Assembly: GCF_040802235.1 (NCBI RefSeq)
Contig: NC_133174.1
Span: forward strand, 107,947,647-108,011,646
DNA: 64,000 nt
Direction of reading: 5' to 3'
Source of the DNA: Manis javanica
Taxonomy: Eukaryota > Chordata > Mammalia > Pholidota > Manidae
Part shown: in pieces, positions 46,301 through 58,300 of the stretch
Layout: each line of letters begins with the position of its first letter
Numbering within the stretch: the first letter of the stretch is position 1
Position numbers and translations under genes: made by a program
Notes under the pieces: generated by a model
Told to the model about the DNA's origin: nothing
Database searches by the model: none
The model's input: the letters and a program-made list of their open reading frames with translations, nothing else

Positions 46301-49300
46301 CAAGTATTATTTTATTCACTAGCAACAATTAGAAACCTCAGTATTCATTTTGGAGAAATGACTTTCTAATCACTTTATCATATTTTTGAACTGCATTTCC
46401 CAAGTAACAGATACCAGCAGATAATGTGAGTGTATATTGTGTAGGACAAGGGTTCAAACACGTTGGAGAAATTCTAAGTTAAAGTTAAACAGGATTCTAA
46501 GTTAACATGCATTCCGAATCTCCAAAAGGGGGATAAAGTAGGTAGTATTTTCCAACTTACTTAACCATGTGCTTTTTCAAGGGGGCATTGAGAGAGGATC
46601 AGGCAGGAATATCTAGTTGGGCTAGCACCTTCAAAGACCATGCTTTGGGAAAAACTATCTTATAATAATACGCTGGCCTATACCCGCCTCTGGGATACAT
46701 GGAACACTTGAATAAAAGTCATGTCAGCCCACAGAACCAGTCATTTTTTTGTTTTTGAACTCTGACACCATGTCAGCAGGAAATCAACTTCACTACTTAA
46801 ATTCCCAATCTCAAACCAGAGGTTCTCAACAGGGGGGCAATTTGGCCCTGCAGGGTACAACTAGCAATATCTGGAGACATTTTTGATTGTCACAACTTGG
46901 GAGTGGGGTGCTTCTGGCATCTAATGGGCAGAGGCCAGGGATGCTGCTAAACACCCTGCCATGCATGGGACAGACTTCCCTCCTACAACAAGGAATTATC
47001 TGGCCTAAAATGTCAAAGTACCAAGGCTGAGAACCCCTGCTCTAAACCAAACCAGGCCTACCGCTAAGCTGGTCTAATTTTTTTTATAAATTGAGATAAT
47101 TGACATGTAACATCACACTAATTTCAGGTATATAAGAAAATGACCCGATATTTGTATATACTGCAAAATGATCACCTAAGCTGATCTAAGTTTTGATAAC
47201 ATAAGAATTAAAGGTAAAATAATTAGGATACCAAACCAAGAAACAGATTCTCTTCTCTGCTCATGATTATTTTTCTTACACACATTTGAAGCCTGTCAAA
47301 GACAATCTACACAGGATGGACATTTTTCTGACTGTAGTATAGCAGGCTTTACTCAATGTCTATAGGAGCTGAACAAGTGAAAATAATTCATCTTGGTCTT
47401 AAATTTCAGAATATTATTTATATACATATATGTGTGTGTGTGCGTTTGCATTATGCTATTTGTTTTATAACTCTGCTAACTTCCTTCCAGGTAACATTAT
47501 TTAACAGAGTCATATTAAGTCCTAAGAAAATGTCACCACCACCCCATCCTCTATGCCTTCTCAAAAATCCTCTGGGTCCTCAGAAGTTTAGAAATAAGGG
47601 GGCTTTTCAGTTAACAAAATGAAACCAAATAAAAGTATAGAAAAACTACTAACTAAACAGAAACTTTAATCATAAAGTACTACATAGGTAACTATCACCA
47701 TCTAACACACCTCTCTCTGGCCACCCTGACACATTTCAGTTAAAACAAAGATTGAGGGCAGGATTTTGCTCACAGTTGCCAAGAGGGGTTAATCCATCCT
47801 TTCGCTAAATCTTTGGGTGACTTATTCAGATGGGGGTATCATTCAAAAAGAAGCCTTGAAAGGCTAGATGGTCAAAACTGATAAGGTACTAACATAAATT
47901 AAACCTTTTTAATCTGCAAAAGTTCTTAACCAAGTCTTCTAATGATTCAGAATTATTATTGTGTATAAATCTGCCTGTTGAGTGAAATTATACTGAGGAA
48001 AAGAATTGTTCTTTTCTTGTAATCTGGGCAAAAAGAGGAAGAAATGTGAATATAACTGAAGTATTGCATTAAAAAGGCAATGGGTGTTAAACAGAGAGAG
48101 ATGGGGACAGGACTGGAAATGTGATCATACATCAGCACAGGGGAGGGGAACTACGGTCAGCTCAAGTCCTCCATTTATTTCAGCCTACCTAGTGGAGTAG
48201 CACTGACATGTGACTTCCCTTGTGTTTATAGTTGCAAAGAACTAAAACTAATTCAGCCTTACTCATTTACTGACTCTATACTGTAAGGACATAATAAGCC
48301 AGGTTGGCAATTCCATGGTAGTAGATTTTTCTCCTTTGGATGAAATCATATGAAATACTTTCTTTTCAGAGGAAAGATATTAAAGGATTTTCTATGTGGA
48401 AAATGAGTAAGAAGGAATCTAAAGATTAAGAATGTTTCCAGATGTTAAATAGGAATTTAATACATCTTGTAATGAATTTTGGTCTTTGCATCTTTCAACC
48501 TTTTCCTCTTTGTCGTCCCTCTCCAACCTTCCTACAACTATTCCTGCCTGTATGTTTCCTTTCTTATTTATCCACCTGCTGTCTCTTATTCTTCATCTCC
48601 TTATCTTTCATCTTCAATACGATACTTTATTTCTACCCTGCCATGTCTTATTAAAGATTTAAGATGGCTTTTCAGCCTTATAGTTAGACTATAATGTTCC
48701 CAATTTTTAATGCAGATTAGCAAAATATTTCTTTTCTCATTTTTAAAGCAAAAGTGAAACACTAAATTAAGTTGCCCATATTTATGCAGCTATTGATTTG
48801 TTTTTCCTATAGTTCAATTGCCCCCCAGAGAAACCAGGTTCCATCACCTGTTACAGTGTAACAAAAAATATATAAACACTTACTCTTGGATGGAAAGCTA
48901 TGGCAGTGACAAAATCTATATGTTGAAAACAGCAAAGGCATTCTCTTCTGGAAATGTGCCATAACCTGACTGTTTTATCCATTGAAGAAGAAAGCAGAAA
49001 GTAGTTCTATGGAGAAATTGACATTGCTCATTTTATCACCATATTAGAAAAAATTACTTATGCAATATAAGTTAACTTTGTTTTATGTACCTCAATAGCT
49101 TTGTTGTTATTGTTATATGCAGCATCAGAAATTATCCAATTCATTTGGAAGATCCCATTTTTCCCCAAATAGTAAAATACTGTTATTTCTTTGATTCTAA
49201 GACTTTTCCACACTACCTATTCTGAAATTAGGATGAATCTTACGATTTTATCAAAAGAAATCTGCCAGGTATGAAGAGAGGACTAAGGTGTGCCTTAGTT

Positions 49301-52300
49301 GTTATTGTCTGCATATATTGGAACTTAGCTATGAATATAAGCCATTTATTGCCACTCCAGTTCAGTTACTTTCACTTTGACAACACTGGTAAATTTTACC
49401 TCACATCGATTCCCTAATTGTCACTTAAAATGCTTTCAAAAAGATTACCCTATAATGCAGCAGGAAAATGAAAAGTTATTGTGCACCTGTCACACCCTAG
49501 GCAAAAAAATCAGAAGAGAAATTGTCAAAGCTCTCAGAATAGATCACAGAGTTTTCAAAACTAGAAGAGGGTAGTGCAACGATTTAGGCATTGTGATGGC
49601 TCATCACCCAGGAACCAACATCTACCTGTCAAAAGCTTCCAGATGGCAGAAGCTCTTTAATTTCTAAACATAATCTATTAAGGGGAGAACTGACTCATTG
49701 TTCTTAACACTATAGAGCAACCCTATAAGGTAGGTACATTATTTTGCCCTGAAACAAATGATACCATTGAGGCACACAGAGGTTAAATAATTTGTCTAAG
49801 ACTACATAACTCATCAGTACCAGAGATGGAATTTAAACCCAGGTAGCCTGGCTCTAGGTCTAGGCTCTAACAACTACAGTCTTCTGCAGAGTGCTTAAGT
49901 AGATGCTTTGTTATTTGCTGAAAAGGAATCTTTAATCTTTGAATGTAAAAACACTAAGTGCAAATACTGATTTGGATATGTTACTGTACTGATATATATG
50001 CTTTTTTGGGCTAAAAAGTGTACATTTTATTTTAAAATAGATGGTGTACCTCACAATTAAAAAATAAAATCTTGAAAGACTGATAACTTGTGAAACATCT
50101 AATAATAATTATTTTTATTTTCAAGATCCACTCAATCCCAGAAGTTTTGAAGAGTGTATGTAGTTTGCTGGATATTTCCTGTTGATTAACAACTGTATAA
50201 AAACTAAGCTATGGTCTGCTGTTTGTTAAAACTGACTTTTTGTTCGATTCTTGCAATAATCCATTGCTTTAAGCATATGAAACATGAAGACATCCCTAAA
50301 AGTGATGCTGAAGATGTGTTAAGACTTGTTCTAATATGCCAAGAGATTTCTGTTCAATAAATACTTACTGAATAAATGAAAGTAAATAATTTTCTTGAAT
50401 AAAGCATGATATTGGGAGTCAAAGATATTAGGTTCAAATCTAAGTTCTACCCATTGACCAGTTTTGTAATCGTGGACAGGTCAGAGTCCCTGTCTACTCA
50501 TGTACAAAACGAAACATCATCTACCTGTCAAGATTGCTAGTGTAAGAATTACCAAGGTGATTCTTGATACTTGGCACAAAATAAGTCTTCAACAAATAGA
50601 AAACCCACTATAAAAACTGATGGTGTGTGTTTCTCTCCCCCCCCCCTTTTTCTTTTGGCGAGTGCTTTTTAGAAGCCTTAAAGGGACAGGGACCCCAATA
50701 CTAGGGAAACAAGGCAGCAAGACCGGTGAGCGGGTGCCTGAGACCGGCGCCTGAGGATAAAGAAAATCGCACGTTTTTTTCCTTTTTTTTTTTTCCCTCT
50801 TTCGTTGTTGCTGTTGTTGTTTTGGTTTGGAGAGTGATTTTTGGAAGTCTTAAAGGGGCAGAACAGGTCACTTAGCCCAGAGGCAGGGAATCTGGGGATC
50901 TCTGGGCACTCTAACCCCCTGGGCAACAGGGAGCACAGAGGCCCGTTACGGAGATAAATAGCTTCCCGGCCGCTCCCCCTCCAACGGGGCTCCACCATTT
51001 TGGAGGAGCAGCCCCAGCCAGGCCACGCCCAAGGCAACAGCGGAGATAAACTCCATAGCAACCGGGCAGGTAGCAGAAGCCCTGTCTGCGCACAGCTGCC
51101 AAGCATAAGCCACTAGAGATCACTATTCTCCCAGGAGAGGAAGGCCACAAGCCAACAAGAAGGAAAGCTCTTCCAGCGGTCACTCGTACCAGGTCTGCAA
51201 ACTCTCTCTATCACCATGAAAAGGCAAAACTACAGGCAGACAAAGATCACAGAGACAACACCTGAGAAGGAGACAGACTTAACCAGTCCTCCTGAAAAAG
51301 AATTCAAAATAAACATCATGAACATGCTGACAGAGATGCAGAGAAAAATGCAAGAGCAATGGGATGAGATGCAGAGAAAAATGCAAGAGCAATGGGATGA
51401 AGTCCAGAGGGAGATCACAGATGTCAGGAAGGAGATCACAGAAGTGAAACAATCCCTGGAAGGATTTATAAGCAGAATGGATAAGATGCAAGAGGCCATT
51501 GAAGGAATAGAAGCCAGAGAACAGGAACGTATAGAAGCTGACATAGAGAGAGATAAAAGGATCTCCAGGAATGAAAAAACACTAAGAGAAATATGTGACC
51601 AATCCAAAAGGAATAATATTCATATTATAGGGGTACCAGAAGAAGAAGAAAGAGGAAAAGGGATAGAAAGTCTCTTTGAAGAAATAATTGCTGAAAACTT
51701 CCCCAAACTGGGGGAGGAAATAATCGAACAGACCATGGAATTACACAGAACCCCCAACAGAAAGGATCCAAGGAGGACAACACCAAGACACATAGTAATT
51801 AAAATGGCAAGGATCAAGGACAAGGAAAGAGTTTTAAAGGCAGCTAGAGAGAAAAAGGTCACCTATAAAGGAAAACCCATCAGGCTAACATCAGACTTCT
51901 CGACAGAAACCCTACAGGTCAGAAGAGAATGGCATGATATATTTAATGCAATGAAACAGAAGGGCCTTGAACCAAGGATACTGTATCCAGCACGACTATC
52001 ATTTAAATGTAATGGTGGGATTAAACAATTCCCAGACATGCAAAAGCTGAGGGAATTTGCTTCCCACAAACCACCTCTACAGGGCATCATACAGGGACTG
52101 CTCTAGATGGGAGCACTCCTAAAAAGAGCACAGAACAAAACACACAACATATGAAGAATGGAGGAGGAGGAATAAGAAGGGAGAGAAGAAAAGAATCTCC
52201 AGACAGTGTATATAACAGCTCAATAAGCGAGCTAAGTTAGGCAGTAAGATACTAAAGAAACTAACCTTGAACCTTAGGTAACCACGAATCTAAAGCCTGC

Positions 52301-55300
52301 AATGGCAATAAGTACATATCTCTCAATAGTCACCCTAAATGTAAATGGACTTAATGCACCAATCAAAGGACACAGAGTAATAGAATGGATAAAAAAGCAA
52401 GACCCATCTATATGCTGCTTACAAGAAACTCACCTCAAACCCAAAGACAAGCACAGACTAAAAATCAAAGGATGGAAAAACATATTTCAGGCAAACAACA
52501 GTGAGAAGAAAGCAGGGGTTGCAGTACTAATATCAGACAAAACAGACTTCAAAACAAAGAAAGTAACAAGAGATAAAGAAGGACACTACATAATGATAAA
52601 GGGCTCAGTCCAACAAGAGGATATAACCATTCTAAATATATATGCACCCAACACAGGAGCACCAGCATTTGTGAAACAAATACTAACAGAACTAAAGAGG
52701 GAAATAGACTGCAATGCATTCATCTTAGGAGACTTCAACACACCACTCACCCCAAAGGATAGATCCACTGGGCAGAAAATAAGTAAGGACACACAGGCAC
52801 TGAACAACACACTAGAACAGATGGACCTAACAGACATCTATAGAACTCTACATCCAAAAGCAACAGGATATACATTCTTCTCAAGTGCACATGGAACATT
52901 CTCCAGAATAGACCACATACTAGCTCACAAAAAGAGCCTCAGTAAATTCCAAAACATTGAAATTCTACCAAACAATTTTTCAGACCACAAAGGTATAAAA
53001 CTAGAAATAAATTCTACAAAGAAAACAAAAAGGCTCACAAACACATGGAGGCTTAACAACATTCTTCTAAATAATCAATGGATCAATGAACAAATCAAAA
53101 TAGAGATCGAGGAATATATAGAAACAAATGACAACAACAACACAAAGCCCCAACTTCTGTGGGATACAGCAAAAGCAGTCTTAAGAGGAAAGTATATAGC
53201 AATCCAGGCACACCTGAAGAAGGAAGAAAAATCCCAAATGAACAGTCTAACATCACAACTATCGAAAGTGGAAAAAGAAGAACAAATGAGGCCTAAAGTC
53301 AGCAGAAGGAGGGACATAATAAAGATCAGAGAAGAAATAAACAAAACTGAGAAGAATAAAACAGTAGCAAAAATCAATGAAACCAAGAGCTGGTTCTTTG
53401 AGAAAATAAACAAAAAGATAAGCCTCTAGCCAAACTTATTAAGAGAAAAAGAGAATCAACACAAATCAACAGAATCAGAAATGAGAATGGAAAAATCATG
53501 ACAGACCCCACAGAAATACAAAGAATTATTAAGTACTACTATGAAAACCTATATGCCAACAAGCTGGAAAACCTAGAAGAAATGGACAACTTCCTAGAAA
53601 AATACAACCTCCCAAGACTGACCAAGGAAGAAACACAAAAGATAAACAAACCAATTACGAGCAAAGAAATTGAAAGGGCAATCAAAAAACTACCCAAGAA
53701 CAAAACCCCGGGGATGGACGGATTTACCTCGGAATTTTATCAGACACACAGAGAAGACATAATACCCCTTCTCCTTAAAGTGTTCCACAAAATAGAAGAG
53801 GAGGGAATACTCCCAAACTCATTCTATGAAGCCAACATCACCCTAATACCAAAACCAGGCAAAGACCCCACCAAAAAAGAAAATTACAGACCAATATCCC
53901 TGATGAATGTAGATGCAAAAATACTCAATAAAATATTAGCAAACAGAATTCAACAGTATATCAAAAGGATCATACAGCATGACCAAGTGGGATTCATCCC
54001 AGGCATGCAAGGATGGTACAACATTTGAAAATCCATCAACATCATCCACCACATCAACAAAAAGAAAGACAAAAACCACATGATCATCTCCATAGATGCT
54101 GAAAAAGCATTTGACAAAATTCAACATCCATTCATGATAAAAACTCTCAGCAAAATGGCAATAGAGGGCAAGTACCTCAACATAATAAAGGCCATATATG
54201 ATAAACCCACAGCCAGCATTATACTGAACAGTGAGAAGCTGAAAGCATTTCCTCTGAGATCGGGAACCAGACAGGGATGCCCACTCTCCCCACTGTTATT
54301 TAACATAGTACTGGAGGTCCTAGACATGGCAATCAGACAAAACAAAGAAATACAAGGAATCCAGATTGGTAAAGAAGAAGTTAAACTGTCACTAGTTGCA
54401 GATGATATGATACTGTACATAAAAAACCCTAAAGACTCCACTCCAAAACTACTAGAACTGATATCGGAATACAGCAAAGTTGCAGGATACAATATTAAGA
54501 CACAGAAATCTGTAGCTTTCCTATACACTAACAATGAACCAATAGAAAGAGAAATCAAGAAAACAATTCCATTCACCATTGCATCAAAAAGAATAAAATA
54601 CCTAGGAATAAACCTAACCAAAGAAGTGAAAGACTTATACTCTGAAAACTACAAGTCACTTTTAAGAGAAATTAAAGGGGACACTATCAAATGGAAACTC
54701 ATCCCCTGCTCATGGCTAGGAAGAATTAATATCGTCAAAATGGCCATCCTGCCTAAAGCAATATACAGATTTGATGCAATCCCTATCTAATTACCAGCAA
54801 CATTCTTCAATGAATTGGGACAAATAATTCAAAAATTCATATGGAAACACCAAAGACTCCGAATAGCCAAAGCAATCCTGAGAAAAAAGAATAAAGTAGG
54901 GGGGATCTCACTCCCCAACTTCAAGCTCTACTATAAAGCCATAGTAATCAAGACAATTTGGTACTGGCACAAGAACAGAGCCACAGACCAGTGGAACAGA
55001 TTAGAGACTCCAGACATTAACCCAAACATATATGGTCAATTAATATTTGATAAAGGAGCCATAGACATACAATTGCAAAATGACAGTTTCTTCAACAGAT
55101 GGTGCTGGCAAAACTGGACAGCTACATGTAGGAGAATGAAACTGGACCTATGTCTAACCCCATATACAAAGGCAAACTCAAAATGGATCAAAGACCTGAA
55201 TGTAAGTCATGAAACCATTAAACTCTTGGAAAAAAACATAGGCAAAAACCTCTTAGACATAAACATGAGTGACCTCTTCTTGAACATATCTCCCCGGGCA

Positions 55301-58300
55301 AGGAAAACAACAGTGAAAATGAGCAAGTGGGACTACATTAAGCTGAAAAGCTTCTGTACAGCGGAAGACACCATTAATAGAACAAAAAGGAACCCTACAG
55401 TATGGGAGAATATATTTGAAAATGACAGATCCAATAAAGGCTTGACGTCCAGAATATATAAAGAGCTCACATGCCTCAACAAACAAAAAACAAATAACCC
55501 AATTAAAAAATGGGCAGAGGAACTGAACAGTTCTCGAAAAAAGAAATACAGATGGCCAACAGACACATGAAAAGATGCTCCACATCGCTAATTATCAGAG
55601 AAATGCAAATTAAAACTATAATGAGGTATCACCTCATACCAGTAAGGACAGCTGCCATCCAAAAGACAAACAACAACAAATGTTGGCGAGGCTGTGGAGA
55701 AAGGGGAACCCTTCTACACTGCTGGTGGGAATGTAAATTAGTTCAACCATTGTGGAAAGCAGTATGGAGGTTCATCAAAATGCTCAAAACAGACCTACCA
55801 TTTGACCCAGGAATTCCACTCCTAGGAATTTACCCTAAGAATGTAGCAATCAAGTTTGAGAAAGACAGATGCACCCCTATGTTTATCACAGCACTATTTA
55901 CAATAGCGAAGAATTGGACGCAACCTAAATGTCTATCGGTAGATGAATGGATAAAGAAGATGTGGTACATATACACAATGGAATACTACTCAGCCATAAG
56001 AAGAGGAAAAATCCTACCATTTCCAGCAACATGGATGGAGCTGGAGAGTATTATGCTCAGTGAAATAAGCCAAGCGGAGAAAGAGAAATACCAAATGATT
56101 TCACTCATCTGAGGAGTATAAGAAAGGAAAAACTGAAGGAACAAAACAGCAGTGGAATTACAGAACCCAAAAATGGACTAACAGGTACCAAAGGGAAAGG
56201 AACTGGGGAGGGTGGGTGGGCATGGGGGGATAAGGCGGGGGGAGAAGAAGGGGGGTATTAAGATTAGCATGCATAGTGGGGGGAGGGAGAAAGGGGAGGG
56301 AGGGCTCTACAACACAGAGATGACAAGTAGTGATTCTACATTTTGCTATGCTGATGGACAGTGACTGTAAGGTGGTTTTTAGGGGGGACCTGATATAGGG
56401 GAGAGCATAGTAAACACAGTATTCTTCATTTAAGTGTAGATTAAAGATTAAAAAAAAGAAAGAAAGAAAAGGGGGATTACTCCTTGACAGGATAAAGCAA
56501 TTGGTAAATCAAAGATTAACACATGCTTTAAATATCCTTAATGTTGATCACTTAAAGGGTGTCAGATGATCAGCTATGGAGGTACTCTTTTCTGATAATA
56601 TTCTTTTCTCTTAATAAAAAAAAAAAAAAGCAGTTCCTGTGTGCTGACCTCCAATGAGTTCTACACAGTGGTATAGAGGGCATGTCAAAGGGTGGGCAAA
56701 GGGTCTGTTTGTTTCTATGCAGAAGATCAAGGCCTAGCTTGGCTACCCAGAAAATGAACTAAGATATGATATGAGGAGGAGCTCCCGGCATCAGCACTCT
56801 CTGGAGGACTCGTGCTGGGGGATGATCATCAAAAAGCCTCCACAGGGATCCGGGTGATGCTGCGGTTGTGGCTGCGTCCACCCCACCATTTCCTGGACTT
56901 GCCATTGGAATGAGGAGGGAGATGTCTAGGCTGGCATGTGCATACAGTGAGACAACGAATTTGACCGGATCTGTACTGTTGGAACTCAACCAGGAGTTGG
57001 GAGGGGTGCAAGTTGTAGCACTCCAAAATCTTATGACTATAGACTATCTACGGTTAAAAGGACATATGGGAGGTGAACAGATCCCAGAAATGGGTTCCTT
57101 TAATTTGTCTGATTTCTCTCAGACTGTTCAAGTACAGTTGGACAATATCCATCATATCATAGACTAATTTTCATAAATGCCTAGGGTGCCTAAATGGTTT
57201 TCTTGGCTTCACTGGAGATGGATGGTAATTATAGATTTGCTTTGTTTATGTCACCGTATTCCTATTATGTTAATATGTGTGCGCAAGTTAGTAGTTTAAA
57301 ACCTATACATACTTAAGGTACTCTACAAGAAGATATGTCAAAGAAATAATCAATCCTCCCATGTTTTCTTCCATATGCTACCTCTATAGCTTTTCTTCTT
57401 CCTTCCTGATTACAACCCTTAAATAGAATTCATGCCTCATATGGAATTTACCGAGTATCATAATTCCTCCAGGTGGTAAAGATACCTCGAGACAAGTGCT
57501 GGGCATAGAAGCCACAGGGCATAAATCTGCAAAGAAGTAAAAAGCTAACCTTTTCAAACAATATGGCTTTCTCTCACTTACCAACTTTACATTTCCCTGT
57601 ATGGCCCCGGAAGATGACTGGTTAGCCAGAGACAGGTAAGATTCCTCAAGGGAGGAACAACCTAAGACAGGCACAGTCGCAGGGGGACCATCAGGTGAGA
57701 AATTGGGGAACAACAGTGGTGAAGCTTAGAACCTCACCCCCCCACCCCCTGTGTTAAGAGAAAGCTTCTGCTCCATGGATGTTTTATTGCCCTTGTGTAG
57801 CTCGGATTAGCCCATAGTCTACAGGCACACACCTGATCATCTACAATTGCTCTCTTACAACACTAAACTATGTTTGCTACTTTTATCATGCATCTACCTA
57901 CCACTTCAGCAGTGTATTAAAAATAAAAATAATAATAATAATAAAGGGAGAAATGTGGGATCCACATATAAATCAAGTATAAAAATCAAACGAATATCCA
58001 TATTTGACCTGATTGTTTATAGTTCATAATGCGTGATCAGAACCGAGAGTTTCTGTGATGAATGCCCTTGTACTATTCCCCATGTAAGAACTTATTCACT
58101 ATGTAAGAATTCGTCCGCTATGTAAGAACTTGTTCGTTACACTTCAGAAGATTGGAGACTGATGAGAACTAGGCTTGAGATGGATTAATGATTGTGCATT
58201 GAGCATTGACCCCCCTATACAGAATTTTTTGTTGTTAACAACCATTTGATCAATAAATATGAGAGATGCCCTCTCAAAAAAATAAAAATAAAAACAACTG

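Larger units (their letters stand above)
50626..56450 (+). mobile_element. LINE-1 part of the composite
   Basis: It starts inside a promoter monomer (CTTTTGGCGAGTGCTTTTTA), so the 5' UTR is short compared with the copy at 1171-8041. It then has a proximal 5' UTR to 51215, intact ORF1, broken ORF2 and a G-rich 3' UTR ending GATTAAAGATTAAAAAAAAG. A start within a monomer is either a 5' truncation or initiation at an inner monomer. Confidence 0.93.
56471..58276 (+). mobile_element. ERV 3' segment of the composite (copy 4, complete to poly(A) site)
   Basis: Starts GGGGGATTACTCCTTGACAG and has an internal A-run at 56617-56630, so the leader may itself be a fused piece. It then carries the env TM fragment (56868-57167), non-coding sequence, an AAT-repeat and PPT, and the LTR U3-R (57954-58276). 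It lacks gag, pol, a primer-binding site and U5. Copies at 1-1145, 36051-37905 and 44405-45026 align to parts of it. Confidence 0.85.
50626..58295 (+). mobile_element. L1 + ERV env-LTR composite retrotransposon (complete, single TSD)
   Basis: One 7,670-bp insertion bounded by AACTGATGGTG (50615-50625) and AACTGATTGTG (58296-58306), an 11-bp duplication with one mismatch. It holds an L1 (50626 to about 56450), the L1 A-rich tail, an ERV 3' segment with env TM fragment, PPT and LTR U3-R, and a final A-rich tail. No duplication flanks the L1 or ERV part alone. The same L1/ERV joint occurs at 1146-1173. Known: L1 RNA can bypass its weak poly(A) signal and carry downstream DNA. Inferred: the LTR supplied the new 3' end. 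Antisense to WDR44, in the intron between the exons at 59984 and 49006. Confidence 0.9.
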
